Origin: an uncultured Solobacterium sp.
GTDB taxonomy: Bacteria > Bacillota_I > Bacilli_A > Erysipelotrichales > Erysipelotrichaceae
DNA length: 39,378 nt
Direction of reading: 5' to 3'
Assembly: GCA_938039295.1 (NCBI GenBank)
Contig: CALHUY010000032.1
Span: 1 to 39,378, forward strand
The notes under the pieces are model-generated. The model was not told the DNA's origin. It searched no databases and saw only the letters and a list, made by a program, of their open reading frames with translations. Below are positions 24,750-33,037 of this stretch, piece after piece. The stretch's first letter is position 1, and every line of letters starts with the position of its first letter. The position numbers were made by a program, and so were the translations under genes.

Positions 24750-24778
24750 ATATTAACAATCATCATCTATTTTTTCAA
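24750..24778 (-). promoter_or_regulatory. Promoter of the leuS T-box transcript
   Basis: On the minus strand TTGAAA (24773-24778), a 17-bp spacer and TAATAT (24750-24755) sit just upstream of the T-box stem I. The -35 lies a few bases after the stop of the upstream NifX-like gene. Confidence 0.6.
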
Positions 24779-24781
24779 TGC

Positions 24782-25129
24782 TTAATGATGACAACCACAA
24801 TGATGCTTTACAATATCTGGATTAAAGTTAAGAGTACCTTCAAGAAAGGATAGTACTGCATCATCTGCACTACCACTAACTCCACCATATATTTGGATGC
24901 CACTAGAAGAAAGAGTTTGTTGTACTGGCAAGCCAAATCCCCCTGCAATCACAACATTTACACCTAACTCTAATGCTATCTGACACATTATCACATGCCC
25001 CTGTCCATTTGGTACATAGTCCTTTGTATGAAGAACTGTATTACCTTCAACATCATACAAACGAAATGCAGGTGTATGACCAAAATGTTGATAAATCATA
25101 CCATTTTCTATCGGAACCAAAATCTTCAT
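24782..25129 (-). CDS. NifB/NifX-like (dinitrogenase Fe-Mo cofactor family) small protein with His/Cys tail
   Basis: A 115-aa RNase H-like fold protein of the family that binds iron-sulfur or Fe-Mo precursors. Most members in non-fixing anaerobes are of unknown role. It begins MKILVPIENGMIYQHFGHTP, with the family's HFG motif, and contains VVIAGGFG and the GIQIYGG segment. It ends in HHCGCHH, a likely metal-binding tail. No nif genes are near. The start at 25129 follows AGGAGA at ideal spacing. The longer frame to 25147 is less likely. It probably shares a transcript with the HAD gene 21 bases upstream. Confidence 0.87.
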   Translation of the reverse strand: MKILVPIENGMIYQHFGHTPAFRLYDVEGNTVLHTKDYVPNGQGHVIMCQIALELGVNVVIAGGFGLPVQQTLSSSGIQIYGGVSGSADDAVLSFLEGTLNFNPDIVKHHCGCHH

Positions 25130-25150
25130 CTCGCTCTCCTCAATCAACGA

Positions 25151-25918
25151 TTATCGTAATAATCCTGTTAAGTCATCCAGAATATAATCTGGATGAAGTT
25201 CATCATTGATACCTTGTTTCATCATCTCTTCGCTACCTGCAACATAAAATGTTAACATTCCTAACTGTAGTGCTGGCACAATATCCTTCTTAAAACGATT
25301 ACCAATCATAATCGTTTCACTGAAGGAATATGGTAGATGCATACTTGCATACTTTAGCAATATCTTTGTCCCACAGCCAAAGTTCATCGCTTTGACACCA
25401 GCCGCATACTCAAGCATACGTACTATCGTACCATTACCTATCTTTTCTACTTGGTCAACTATCTGAATACGACGATGATCGACAGATACAAGTTGGCTGC
25501 CCTTTCTTAACTGCGTAAAGACATCTTGATACTCATCGTAAGAAAGATTACGATCCATACCCACAAAGAAATACTGCGGTTGATGGTGTGTAATGTGAAA
25601 GCCTGTATCTGTTAAAACCTGACGAATACCCTTACCACCAATATAATCAACATCCATTGCTTTCTTATCATGCGCAACGATATACTCCACTGCAGCCATC
25701 GTGGAAGTATAGAGATTCTCTTTTTTAACACCATGGATTCCACATTGTTCTAACTGATTTAAGATTTCATCCACCGTTACAGATGAACGTTCCGTCAAAA
25801 TTAGATAACTAATATTCTCCGTTTGGAATGCATGAATCAGTTCTTTGGCACCTGGCATTGCTTGTTTTTGTTGCATCAAAGTTTCTAGTTGAATGATATA
25901 TCCTTTATTCCTTAACAT
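25151..25918 (-). CDS. HAD-superfamily protein (NagD-like) with missing nucleophile, probable pseudo-phosphatase
   Basis: The fold follows NagD/class IIA HAD phosphatases over 255 aa. Motif I would be DxDG after KGYII but reads QLET (Gln10, Glu12), so the catalytic Asp is absent. Motif II LTERSS (41-46) is present. Motif III Lys is probably Lys185 (GCGTKILLK). Motif IV, normally GDxxxTD, reads GNRFKKD (206-212), losing another acidic residue. The surrounding residues are well conserved and the frame is open, so this looks like a retained non-catalytic protein and not a decaying gene. The ATG has GAGGAAA upstream. It is divergent to a similarly degenerate metallophosphoesterase. Confidence 0.78.
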   Translation of the reverse strand: MLRNKGYIIQLETLMQQKQAMPGAKELIHAFQTENISYLILTERSSVTVDEILNQLEQCGIHGVKKENLYTSTMAAVEYIVAHDKKAMDVDYIGGKGIRQVLTDTGFHITHHQPQYFFVGMDRNLSYDEYQDVFTQLRKGSQLVSVDHRRIQIVDQVEKIGNGTIVRMLEYAAGVKAMNFGCGTKILLKYASMHLPYSFSETIMIGNRFKKDIVPALQLGMLTFYVAGSEEMMKQGINDELHPDYILDDLTGLLR

Positions 25919-25922
25919 TTTC

Positions 25923-25979
25923 TTTCCTCGTGTGCTTATTGTACCACATAGATGTGATATGATTATACACGCGAGGAAA
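25923..25979. promoter_or_regulatory. Mirror-symmetric divergent promoter/operator region
   Basis: The 65-base divergent spacer is symmetric about 25951. The outer arms TTTCCTCGTGTG (25923-25934) and CACGCGAGGAAA (25968-25979) are inverted repeats carrying the ribosome sites of both genes. The centre is the palindrome CACAT-AG-ATGTG (25945-25956), a plausible operator. Candidate -10 elements are TACAAT (minus) and TATGAT (plus). Confidence 0.5.
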
Positions 25980-25983
25980 ACAC

Positions 25984-27027
25984 ATGAAACAAATACAAAA
26001 GATATTACTGATTTTAGGTATTATATTCGGTTTGGTTTTATATCTATTGGTAGATGCCTTCTTACTTGCTCCACGAAAGTTTACAGTACGCTACCAGACA
26101 TTAACATCGGATAAGATTCCACAAGATCTCAATAACACCAAAATCTTATATGTCTCTGATATCTACTATGGTAACCACATGAATCAAAGTCGTCTGCAGA
26201 AGTTAGTGGATACAATCAATCGTATCGCTCCTGATGCAGTAGTATTTGGTGGTGATGTCTATGCACCCAATGCAACAATCACAGCTGAATCTGATGGTGA
26301 AGTCGCTACTGCCCTTTCTTCCATTAAAGCTCCACTTGGAAAATTTGCAGTATTGGGCGATCAAGATAGTGCTACTGCCGATACCAAGTCTCATGTCTTA
26401 TCCATTCTACAGACCGCAAACTTTGAAGTTATCTCCAACAGTTCTGTGTCCATACATAATGGTTCATCTGGATTTATTTCTTTAGTAGGACTCGAAAATG
26501 AATTGAATAGTACACCTGATGTTAACGCTGCTTACGCTAACGTAAGCAGTGATAACTATGTCATTTCAGTATGTCATACACCAGATACAGCATCTCTTGT
26601 ACCACTTGATACAACAGACTACTTCCTATCAGGTCATTCTCTAGGTGGACAAGCATACTACTTCTTTGGAGCCTATTATGCACCTGACAAAGCAGTAAAC
26701 TACTTACGTGGGAAACACTTGATTCAAAATACATTCGTTCTTGATATTTCAAATGGTGTCGGTACGATTGGTGTCGATATGCGTTTCTTAAGTCCAGCTG
26801 AAGTTGTATGTTATACATTAAAGTCAACAGCGCCAGCAACAGAAACAAATACAACACCAGGAACACTCAATGAGAATCCACAAGTAACACCGACTCCAGA
26901 ACCAACGATAGAACCTACTCCAGAGGCTACCATTGAGCCTACCCCTACACCAGAGGTAGTCCCAACACCAACACCTGAAGTTGATCCTAACGCTACACCA
27001 ACGCCAGTGCCAACCGTAGCCCCATAA
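25984..27027 (+). CDS. Membrane-anchored metallophosphoesterase-like protein with degenerate active site and Thr-Pro-rich tail
   Basis: A YkuE-like calcineurin-fold protein of 347 aa with one N-terminal membrane anchor (about 7-28) and an extracellular domain. Metal-ligand motifs are altered: SDxHxG reads SDIYYG (58-63) and GNHD reads GDQD (125-128). GHTHGGQ reads SGHSLGGQ (216-223). GGD (89-91) and His198 remain. Loss of these His and Asn residues suggests no phosphoesterase activity. Residues 283-347 form a low-complexity tail of TPTPE-like repeats, probably a flexible wall-spanning stretch. GAGGAAA precedes the ATG. The gene is divergent from, and perhaps co-regulated with, the degenerate HAD gene. 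Confidence 0.8.
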   Translation: MKQIQKILLILGIIFGLVLYLLVDAFLLAPRKFTVRYQTLTSDKIPQDLNNTKILYVSDIYYGNHMNQSRLQKLVDTINRIAPDAVVFGGDVYAPNATITAESDGEVATALSSIKAPLGKFAVLGDQDSATADTKSHVLSILQTANFEVISNSSVSIHNGSSGFISLVGLENELNSTPDVNAAYANVSSDNYVISVCHTPDTASLVPLDTTDYFLSGHSLGGQAYYFFGAYYAPDKAVNYLRGKHLIQNTFVLDISNGVGTIGVDMRFLSPAEVVCYTLKSTAPATETNTTPGTLNENPQVTPTPEPTIEPTPEATIEPTPTPEVVPTPTPEVDPNATPTPVPTVAP

Positions 27028-27042
27028 CAACACATAAACAGT

Positions 27043-27066
27043 AAATCCACCTAAGGGTGGATTTTA
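27043..27066. terminator. Bidirectional terminator between the convergent metallophosphoesterase-like and methyltransferase genes
   Basis: A 9-bp perfect stem (AAATCCACC / GGTGGATTT) with loop TAAG has T-rich sequence on the plus side (TTTTATAAT) and TTTACTGTTTATG on the minus side. It lies in the 46-base gap. Confidence 0.8.
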
Positions 27067-27073
27067 TAATATT

Positions 27074-27748
27074 CTATTCAATTGTAGGAAATGTACTACG
27101 ATCATCTAAATAAACAGGTGCACCAATGATACATTCATGTGATGTCGTAAGCTGGAGTTCGATTAGTACTGTTTTAGCGACTCCACCAAAATGATCATAG
27201 GCAAATGACACTCTCACTGGCAACATTCCTACCACACTCGCACATTGATATATCTCATTTAAACGACTTGCACGATGTACTAGAAAGAAAGATCCATTTG
27301 ATTTTAACAATCTTTTTACCGATGTGAATAATTCACTCAGCGGTAAGTTTTCTTCATGTCTTCCTGCTCTTTTATACTGATTTACATTCATCAAATCTTG
27401 ATTTGTGGTTGAAAAGTATGGTGGATTGCATGCGATGACATCAAAGAGTTCATCATGAAAATCTTGAATCTTGCATGCATGTAAATTTACATGTACTTCA
27501 TAACGTTCTAAGTTTTGTTTTGTTAGTTCAAAAACTTCTGAAAATAAGTCTACTCCAACCAGTTCTTTCGGTTTACGAAGTGACGCATATAGTAATACAG
27601 CACCAGTATTACAACCAATCTCAAGGAATCGATGGTGGTGTTTCATACGTATAAAACGACCTAATAATTCAGTATCCGAATTCATACGATAAAACTCTTC
27701 GCCTTGATCAATCAGAAAGTCTGTTCCACCTAAATAATCAAGCTTCAT
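27074..27748 (-). CDS. TrmN6/YabB-like tRNA1(Val) A37 N6-methyltransferase
   Basis: SAM-dependent methyltransferase predicted to modify adenosine 37 of a tRNA. The 224-aa protein has the SAM-binding segment FLEIGCNTGAVLLYAS near 41-56 and the N6-adenine signature NPPYF near 109-113. The length and order of motifs fit the TrmN6 family. It overlaps the histidine kinase stop by 11 bases and is last in a dnaE-regulator-kinase-methyltransferase run. Confidence 0.85.
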   Translation of the reverse strand: MKLDYLGGTDFLIDQGEEFYRMNSDTELLGRFIRMKHHHRFLEIGCNTGAVLLYASLRKPKELVGVDLFSEVFELTKQNLERYEVHVNLHACKIQDFHDELFDVIACNPPYFSTTNQDLMNVNQYKRAGRHEENLPLSELFTSVKRLLKSNGSFFLVHRASRLNEIYQCASVVGMLPVRVSFAYDHFGGVAKTVLIELQLTTSHECIIGAPVYLDDRSTFPTIE

Positions 27749-29180
27749 GTGTTTCCCTTAGTTCAAACCAGAAGGTTGAACCCTTTCCAACAACACTCTC
27801 TACACCAAACTGAGCATCATGTGCATCTAGGATAGCCTTAACAATCGCTAATCCTAAGCCTGTATTCAGTTGATTACGTGAGAATGAACGAGATGTCTTA
27901 TGATAACGATCCCAAACATACGGCAATTCACTTTCAGGAATTCCTTCACCATCATCTCGTATCTCAAAGTGCATCGTTTCCTCATCAGGTTTACGATATG
28001 CTTGGATTATGATATGTTGACCTGCTGCTGTGTGCTTTAAGGCATTGGTTAGGAAGTTTGTAATCACTTGTCCTATCTTAACTTCATCCGCGTAGATATA
28101 GAGTGTTCCTGGCAAATGCAACTCTACAATCTGTCCACCTTGCACGATAGACTTTTGGTTTAACTCAATAATTTCACGAATCTTATCCGCTAAATCCATA
28201 TTTGTACGATTAAGTACGTAGTTACCTGATTGCATCTTGGCAAGTTCACTCATATCATTGATGAGTCGCGTCATATAGTCTGTCTCTTTGATAATAACCC
28301 CTAAGTGTTTATCACGCTTTACTGGGTCATTTCCAGAGATATCTCGAATCATTTCTGCATATGCACGAATGTCTGTCATTGGGGTACGAATATCATGTGA
28401 GACATTTGCTAAAAGGTCTCTTCGTAGCTCATCAATTTTTGATAGTTGTCGATTTGCAGTATTTAAACTATTTGCCAGCTGCTGGAATTCTGTTAATGAA
28501 CCACCATCAAAGTGTGCACTATAGTCTGCTTGTGATAGTTTCACCGCTTCTTGTTTCATACGAATGATAGGATCAGTAACTAGACGTGATATCATCAATG
28601 CTACAAGCGAAGCTACGACAATCACAATGATTGTATAAAGTGCATATTGTCGCGTAAAGAATGTTACAACACTATCAATTGGCTCTAATGCAGTATTTAC
28701 AAACAGATAGTAATTTCCAAGATTCTCACGAATGTGACGTGCATAGATAATCATCTCTTGTCCAGTACGCTGATTGGTCATATTGATACTGAGTTCTCCA
28801 TTTTGAAGTTTCGTATCAATCGATGAAAGGTCCAAAAGATCCTGAATCTCATCTGACTTAGGATCTTGTAAGGCACAACCTGCACCTAAACTATCTGCAC
28901 TGTAAATTTGTGTTCCACTGTCATTGTAAATAGCAATACATACGTTATTATTTACAGCTTCACGAATCGCAGACTCAACACCATTACCACTTGCGTTATT
29001 TGTAATGAGTGTTTGTTGAATATGATCTGCGACAGTACGTACTGCCGCAATCTTAGAGTTACGATAATACGGACGAATGAGACCTGTCTGTAATAAAGCG
29101 ATGAATAACGTAATACCAACGGCCATCGTAAAGAACGCTAGCCACAAACGAAAGCGGATACCATGTGTATCAAGCTTCAA
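27738..29180 (-). CDS. Sensor histidine kinase (two-component system 2)
   Basis: Sensor kinase of about 480 aa. It has two membrane helices (about 13-33 and 180-200), an extracellular domain with two Cys (81 and 102) and a HAMP region. The HisKA domain carries SHDIRTPM (His262). The ATPase domain has NFLTNALKH, DDGEG and GLGLAI boxes. The start is uncertain. TTG at 29180, overlapping the regulator by 11 bases with GGGG upstream, gives a sensible N-terminus (KLDTHGIRFRLW). The frame runs on to a GTG at 29219. Sensor layout and Cys spacing resemble kinase 1 in this window, so the two are probably paralogues. Confidence 0.85.
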   Translation of the reverse strand: MKLDTHGIRFRLWLAFFTMAVGITLFIALLQTGLIRPYYRNSKIAAVRTVADHIQQTLITNNASGNGVESAIREAVNNNVCIAIYNDSGTQIYSADSLGAGCALQDPKSDEIQDLLDLSSIDTKLQNGELSINMTNQRTGQEMIIYARHIRENLGNYYLFVNTALEPIDSVVTFFTRQYALYTIIVIVVASLVALMISRLVTDPIIRMKQEAVKLSQADYSAHFDGGSLTEFQQLANSLNTANRQLSKIDELRRDLLANVSHDIRTPMTDIRAYAEMIRDISGNDPVKRDKHLGVIIKETDYMTRLINDMSELAKMQSGNYVLNRTNMDLADKIREIIELNQKSIVQGGQIVELHLPGTLYIYADEVKIGQVITNFLTNALKHTAAGQHIIIQAYRKPDEETMHFEIRDDGEGIPESELPYVWDRYHKTSRSFSRNQLNTGLGLAIVKAILDAHDAQFGVESVVGKGSTFWFELRETHEA

Positions 29181-29838
29181 ACTTATACCCCATTCCACGA
29201 ACAGTTGTAATGAAATCACGGTATGGACCCAAGTTATGTCTTAGCATCTTGATATGTGTATCAACCGTGCGATCATCACCAAAATAATCATAATTCCATA
29301 CTTCTACAAGTAAAGTTTCACGTGATAGCGCAACATTTGGATGTGTTGCAAGATATAGAAGTAAATCAATTTCCTTAGGTGTTAAAGGAGCCTTTTCCCC
29401 ATCTACTGTAACAACTCTACCAAGGACATCAATCTGTAGTCCCTTGAAAATCATCACATCGGAATTTGTTTGTGTCTTCTTACCACGTTCTAAAACAACT
29501 TTAATACGTGCGATGAGTTCCTTTGGTGAGAATGGTTTTGTGACATAGTCATCTACACCTAGTTCAAACCCAAATAACTTATCGTACTCTTCTTGACGAG
29601 CACTGAGCATAATCACTGGTACTTGATCAATACTCTTAATCTGTTTACAAGTAGAAAAACCATCTAACACAGGCATCATGACATCTAAGATTACACAATC
29701 AAAATGTGTACTCTTTACTTTCTCAATTGCCTCTAAACCATTTTCTGCTTCTTCTGTTTCAAAACCATTGATCTCGCAATACTCACGTACAACTTCACGG
29801 ATATTTGCTTCATCATCTACAATTAAAATTTTTGCCAT
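29170..29838 (-). CDS. OmpR/PhoB-family response regulator (two-component system 2)
   Basis: A 222-aa regulator. The receiver domain has the IVDDE pocket and phospho-acceptor Asp52 in LDVMMP, with a conserved Lys in VTKPFSP. The C-terminal winged helix includes YFGDDRTVDTHIK and ends RGMGYKFEA. The ATG follows the dnaE stop after a single base, so it is very likely cotranscribed with dnaE. A modest AAGG ribosome site lies 11 bases upstream. It is closely similar to regulator 1 at 13.2-13.9 kb, especially in the recognition region, so they may bind related DNA sites. Confidence 0.9.
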   Translation of the reverse strand: MAKILIVDDEANIREVVREYCEINGFETEEAENGLEAIEKVKSTHFDCVILDVMMPVLDGFSTCKQIKSIDQVPVIMLSARQEEYDKLFGFELGVDDYVTKPFSPKELIARIKVVLERGKKTQTNSDVMIFKGLQIDVLGRVVTVDGEKAPLTPKEIDLLLYLATHPNVALSRETLLVEVWNYDYFGDDRTVDTHIKMLRHNLGPYRDFITTVRGMGYKFEA

Positions 29839-29839
29839 A

Positions 29840-32800
29840 CTATTTCTGCCTTACTATTTCTATTTGATTTGCTAAAAAGGAACCTTCATCCTGAATTTTA
29901 GCATAAAATTGAATATATACACCTTTTACAAGGTACTGACTATATTGTAAATAAAGATTTGGCATAACAGCCATATCACTTTCACCTGTTTCATCTGTTA
30001 GTTTTAAAAAGCACATTAAATCTCCTTTGCGAGTACGAATCTGTCTTACACTTTGAATATATGCAAATCCACGGTATAAGCCACGATTACTATTTAATTC
30101 CGCAAGCGGTGGATATGTGATACCTAATTTTTGTCTTAGGTGAACAATTGGTTGTTCCCCTAGATTAAAGCCAAGTGCAGCCTTCTCATTTTCACTAAGT
30201 TCTTCTTGGCTATCTTTCATGCGTACAACGAGTGGCTTTGATACAAGTTGTGGATCAATTGATAGTTGTGCACCAAATGGAACCTGAATTAGCTTTGCAT
30301 ACTTGATTGCATCATCCAAAGTATTCAGCATTGTAGTTCTACCTAGATCAAATTCATCAAGGGCACCTGCAGATATTAATCGTTCAATTTGTGTGCGATT
30401 AATCTTACGTAGTACAACTCTTGCAATAAAATCAAAGTAATCACCGAATCGACCATTTTTATCACGTTCATCCAGTATTGTTCTAGCGGCTAGTGTCCCT
30501 ACATCCTTAATGATGGAAAGTGGTAAAATAATAGACTTTCCATTGTGATAATAGATATCAGTCGAGCGATTTACATCTGGTGCTTCAATAGAGATATGCT
30601 TTCGTCTACATTCAGTAATATAGATTGCACTCTTTGTACTATCTCCAATCACACTATTTAAGATTGATGTATAGAACTCTAGTGGATAGTTAGCTTTTAG
30701 ATAGGCTAATTGATACGCTACTAATCCATACGCAACCGCATGAGATTTATTAAAGCCATATCCTGCAAATTTCTCTGCTAAATCAAAGAGTTCACTAGCA
30801 GCTTCATCACTATAGCCATTTTCTTTACAGCCAAGCACATACTCTTGCCTTAGTCCTGCTAATTCTTCTTCATTCTTTTTTGAGATAGCTTTCCGTAAAA
30901 TATCTGCTTTTACAAGTGAGAACTTCGCCGCAATCTGTGCCATCAACATCACTTGTTCCTGATAGATTGTAACACCATACGTTTCCTTTAGAATTGGCTC
31001 TAATTCCTTGGATGGATATACAACTGCTGCAGGATTCTTTCTACCCTCTAGGTAAGTATTGATTTGATCCTTAGGCCCTGGTCTAAAAAGTGCTAAAGCA
31101 GCGATAATATCTTCAAAACAATTAGGCTTCATCTTGCGCAATAAATTACGCATGCCATCCGATTCAAACTGGAAGACACCAATCGTATCTGCTTGCGCAA
31201 ATAAACGATACGTTTTTACGTCATTTAACGGAATCGATAAAATATGGAAATCTGGATTATGCTTATGAATCATCTGTACAATTTCATCAATCGTCGTTAG
31301 ATTCTTAAGCCCAAGGAAGTCCATCTTGATTAGACCCCTTTCTTCCAAGTAATTACCAACAAACTGTGTTGTCTTCATTCCTTCAGTCATTTGTATTGTA
31401 GGAATTACATCCTCAATCGGCTTACCAGACATGACAATACCAGCCGCATGAATACTCTTATTCTTTGGTAGACCTTCAATCCGTTTTGACATGTTAAAAT
31501 ATTCCATCAATTGTGGACTTGCACTAAGTAGTACACGTAATTTCTCTTTTTGTTCATACGCTTTCTCTAACGTAATCTTTGGCGTTTGTGGAATCAAACC
31601 AACAATCATATCAATCTCACGCTTCGAGATATCCATTGCTTTACCAACGTCACGTAAAACAGCACGTGCTGCTAAGGTATCAAATGTAATGATATTGGCA
31701 ATGTGTTGTTCACCATATTTCTGATAAACATAATCGATGATCTCTTGACGATGAATATCTGGAATATCAGTATCGATATCAGGCATGGATACACGTTCAG
31801 CGTTTAGGAAACGTTCAAATAACAGATTGTATTGTAATGGATCAACCATTGTAATTCCTAGACAATACGCAACCAAGGAACCAGCAGCACTACCTCTACC
31901 TGGTCCAATATAGATACCCTTTTGTCGTCCATATCGAATAAAGTCATAAACGATTAAGAAATAATCTTCAAACCCCATTTGATGAATCACTTGTAATTCA
32001 TGTTTTAATCGTTCTACATAGGCAGGCTTTAAATCACCATTTAAACGTTTTTTAAGTCCTGCAAGACAAAGTTGTGGTAAATATTGTTCTGCCGTAATTC
32101 CTTCTTTCAATGGATAAACAGGTATCCCGGTCTTTTCTAAATCCCCATCGCAATGACATTCACTTGCGATTTCGTCTGCTCTACGTAAATCATCCACATC
32201 ATAAATTTGTTCCATTTCAGGAATCGATAAAAAGTATCTACCTGTAATTGGTGTTACATTCTTATCACGTAAAGTTGTACCCTGCTTGATTGCGGATAAC
32301 ACCTTCAAAGTCTCGTAGTCTTTTTGTGCTAGATAATAAATCTTATTTAATGCGACTGTCTGAATCCCCTGTGCTTTCGCTAACGCTTTTAATACTGCAT
32401 TCTTCGAGCGCCATAAAGATGTTTCTTCATAAGAAATCGCAATATCAAAAGTAGGTAATTCCGATTTCATCAAAGCTAATTTCTGAGTAATACCTGTACG
32501 ATCTTCGCTGATGAGTTCCGCATCAAAATATCCACCTTCACCATATACAATCAGGAAATTATGTTCACTGTATGTTAAGAATTCTTCTAGCGTTGCATAC
32601 TCTCTTCCATCACATAACAAAGAAGAAAGCTTCATTAGATTTGCATATCCTCTATTATTTTTTGCAAGTAGTAAAAAAGGAACTTTCTGTTCATGGTAGA
32701 AAACATCAACTTCTAATCCTACAATAGGATGTATTCCCTCTTTCTTACATTCATGCAGAAAACGCGCTACGCCGTGCATCACATGATGATCGGTCAAAGC

Positions 32801-32905
32801 GACACTTTGATATCCATATTTTTTCGCTGTTGAAACAAGCTCAGGAATGCGAATTGTGCTATCCAGTAACGTGTAACAACTACGTACGAATAGATGTGTA
32901 GTCAT
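29840..32905 (-). CDS. dnaE: DNA polymerase III alpha subunit
   Basis: Replicative polymerase of the C family. The 1021-aa size matches the shorter DnaE of low-GC Bacillota, which acts with PolC in primer extension. An N-terminal PHP domain (VRSCYTLLDSTIRI, ALTDHHVMHG) is followed by the polymerase core with catalytic acidic motif PDIDTDIPD near 377-385 and GPGRGSAAGSLVAY near 338-351. A helix-hairpin-helix region and an OB-fold near the C-terminus follow. The ATG at 32905 begins the protein at the expected place. A TATAAT lies only 6 bases upstream, so its transcript may be leaderless. The downstream regulator gene starts 1 base after the stop. Confidence 0.95.
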   Translation of the reverse strand: MTTHLFVRSCYTLLDSTIRIPELVSTAKKYGYQSVALTDHHVMHGVARFLHECKKEGIHPIVGLEVDVFYHEQKVPFLLLAKNNRGYANLMKLSSLLCDGREYATLEEFLTYSEHNFLIVYGEGGYFDAELISEDRTGITQKLALMKSELPTFDIAISYEETSLWRSKNAVLKALAKAQGIQTVALNKIYYLAQKDYETLKVLSAIKQGTTLRDKNVTPITGRYFLSIPEMEQIYDVDDLRRADEIASECHCDGDLEKTGIPVYPLKEGITAEQYLPQLCLAGLKKRLNGDLKPAYVERLKHELQVIHQMGFEDYFLIVYDFIRYGRQKGIYIGPGRGSAAGSLVAYCLGITMVDPLQYNLLFERFLNAERVSMPDIDTDIPDIHRQEIIDYVYQKYGEQHIANIITFDTLAARAVLRDVGKAMDISKREIDMIVGLIPQTPKITLEKAYEQKEKLRVLLSASPQLMEYFNMSKRIEGLPKNKSIHAAGIVMSGKPIEDVIPTIQMTEGMKTTQFVGNYLEERGLIKMDFLGLKNLTTIDEIVQMIHKHNPDFHILSIPLNDVKTYRLFAQADTIGVFQFESDGMRNLLRKMKPNCFEDIIAALALFRPGPKDQINTYLEGRKNPAAVVYPSKELEPILKETYGVTIYQEQVMLMAQIAAKFSLVKADILRKAISKKNEEELAGLRQEYVLGCKENGYSDEAASELFDLAEKFAGYGFNKSHAVAYGLVAYQLAYLKANYPLEFYTSILNSVIGDSTKSAIYITECRRKHISIEAPDVNRSTDIYYHNGKSIILPLSIIKDVGTLAARTILDERDKNGRFGDYFDFIARVVLRKINRTQIERLISAGALDEFDLGRTTMLNTLDDAIKYAKLIQVPFGAQLSIDPQLVSKPLVVRMKDSQEELSENEKAALGFNLGEQPIVHLRQKLGITYPPLAELNSNRGLYRGFAYIQSVRQIRTRKGDLMCFLKLTDETGESDMAVMPNLYLQYSQYLVKGVYIQFYAKIQDEGSFLANQIEIVRQK

Positions 32906-32911
32906 GTAACT

Positions 32912-32917
32912 ATTATA
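32912..32917 (-). promoter_or_regulatory. Candidate -10 (TATAAT) of dnaE, 6 bases before the start codon
   Basis: On the minus strand TATAAT is followed by AGTTAC and then ATG. Transcription starting about 7 bases after the -10 would begin at or next to the start codon. The -35 (TTTCTT at 17-bp spacing) is weak. Confidence 0.45.
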
Positions 32918-32998
32918 CCTTAGGGCATAATATTAAGAAATAACTTAAAAGAAAAGTTAATGTTGTCGTTTAAAATATAAAAAGACAGGAATGTGCGA

Positions 32999-33004
32999 TA
33001 TAAT
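32999..33004 (+). promoter_or_regulatory. Candidate -10 (TATAAT) of degV
   Basis: A perfect TATAAT lies 33 bases before the degV start. No good -35 is visible at 16-18 bases upstream. The spacer 32906-33037 otherwise holds only the dnaE -10. Confidence 0.5.
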
Positions 33005-33037
33005 ATGTAATGATAAAATTTTAAAAGTGAGGTCAGT

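Noticed and set aside
26811..27050. Antisense open frame rich in Gly and Val
   Set aside because: It is the reverse reading of the Thr-Pro-Glu tail of the metallophosphoesterase-like gene. Its repetitive composition follows from that and it has no ribosome site.
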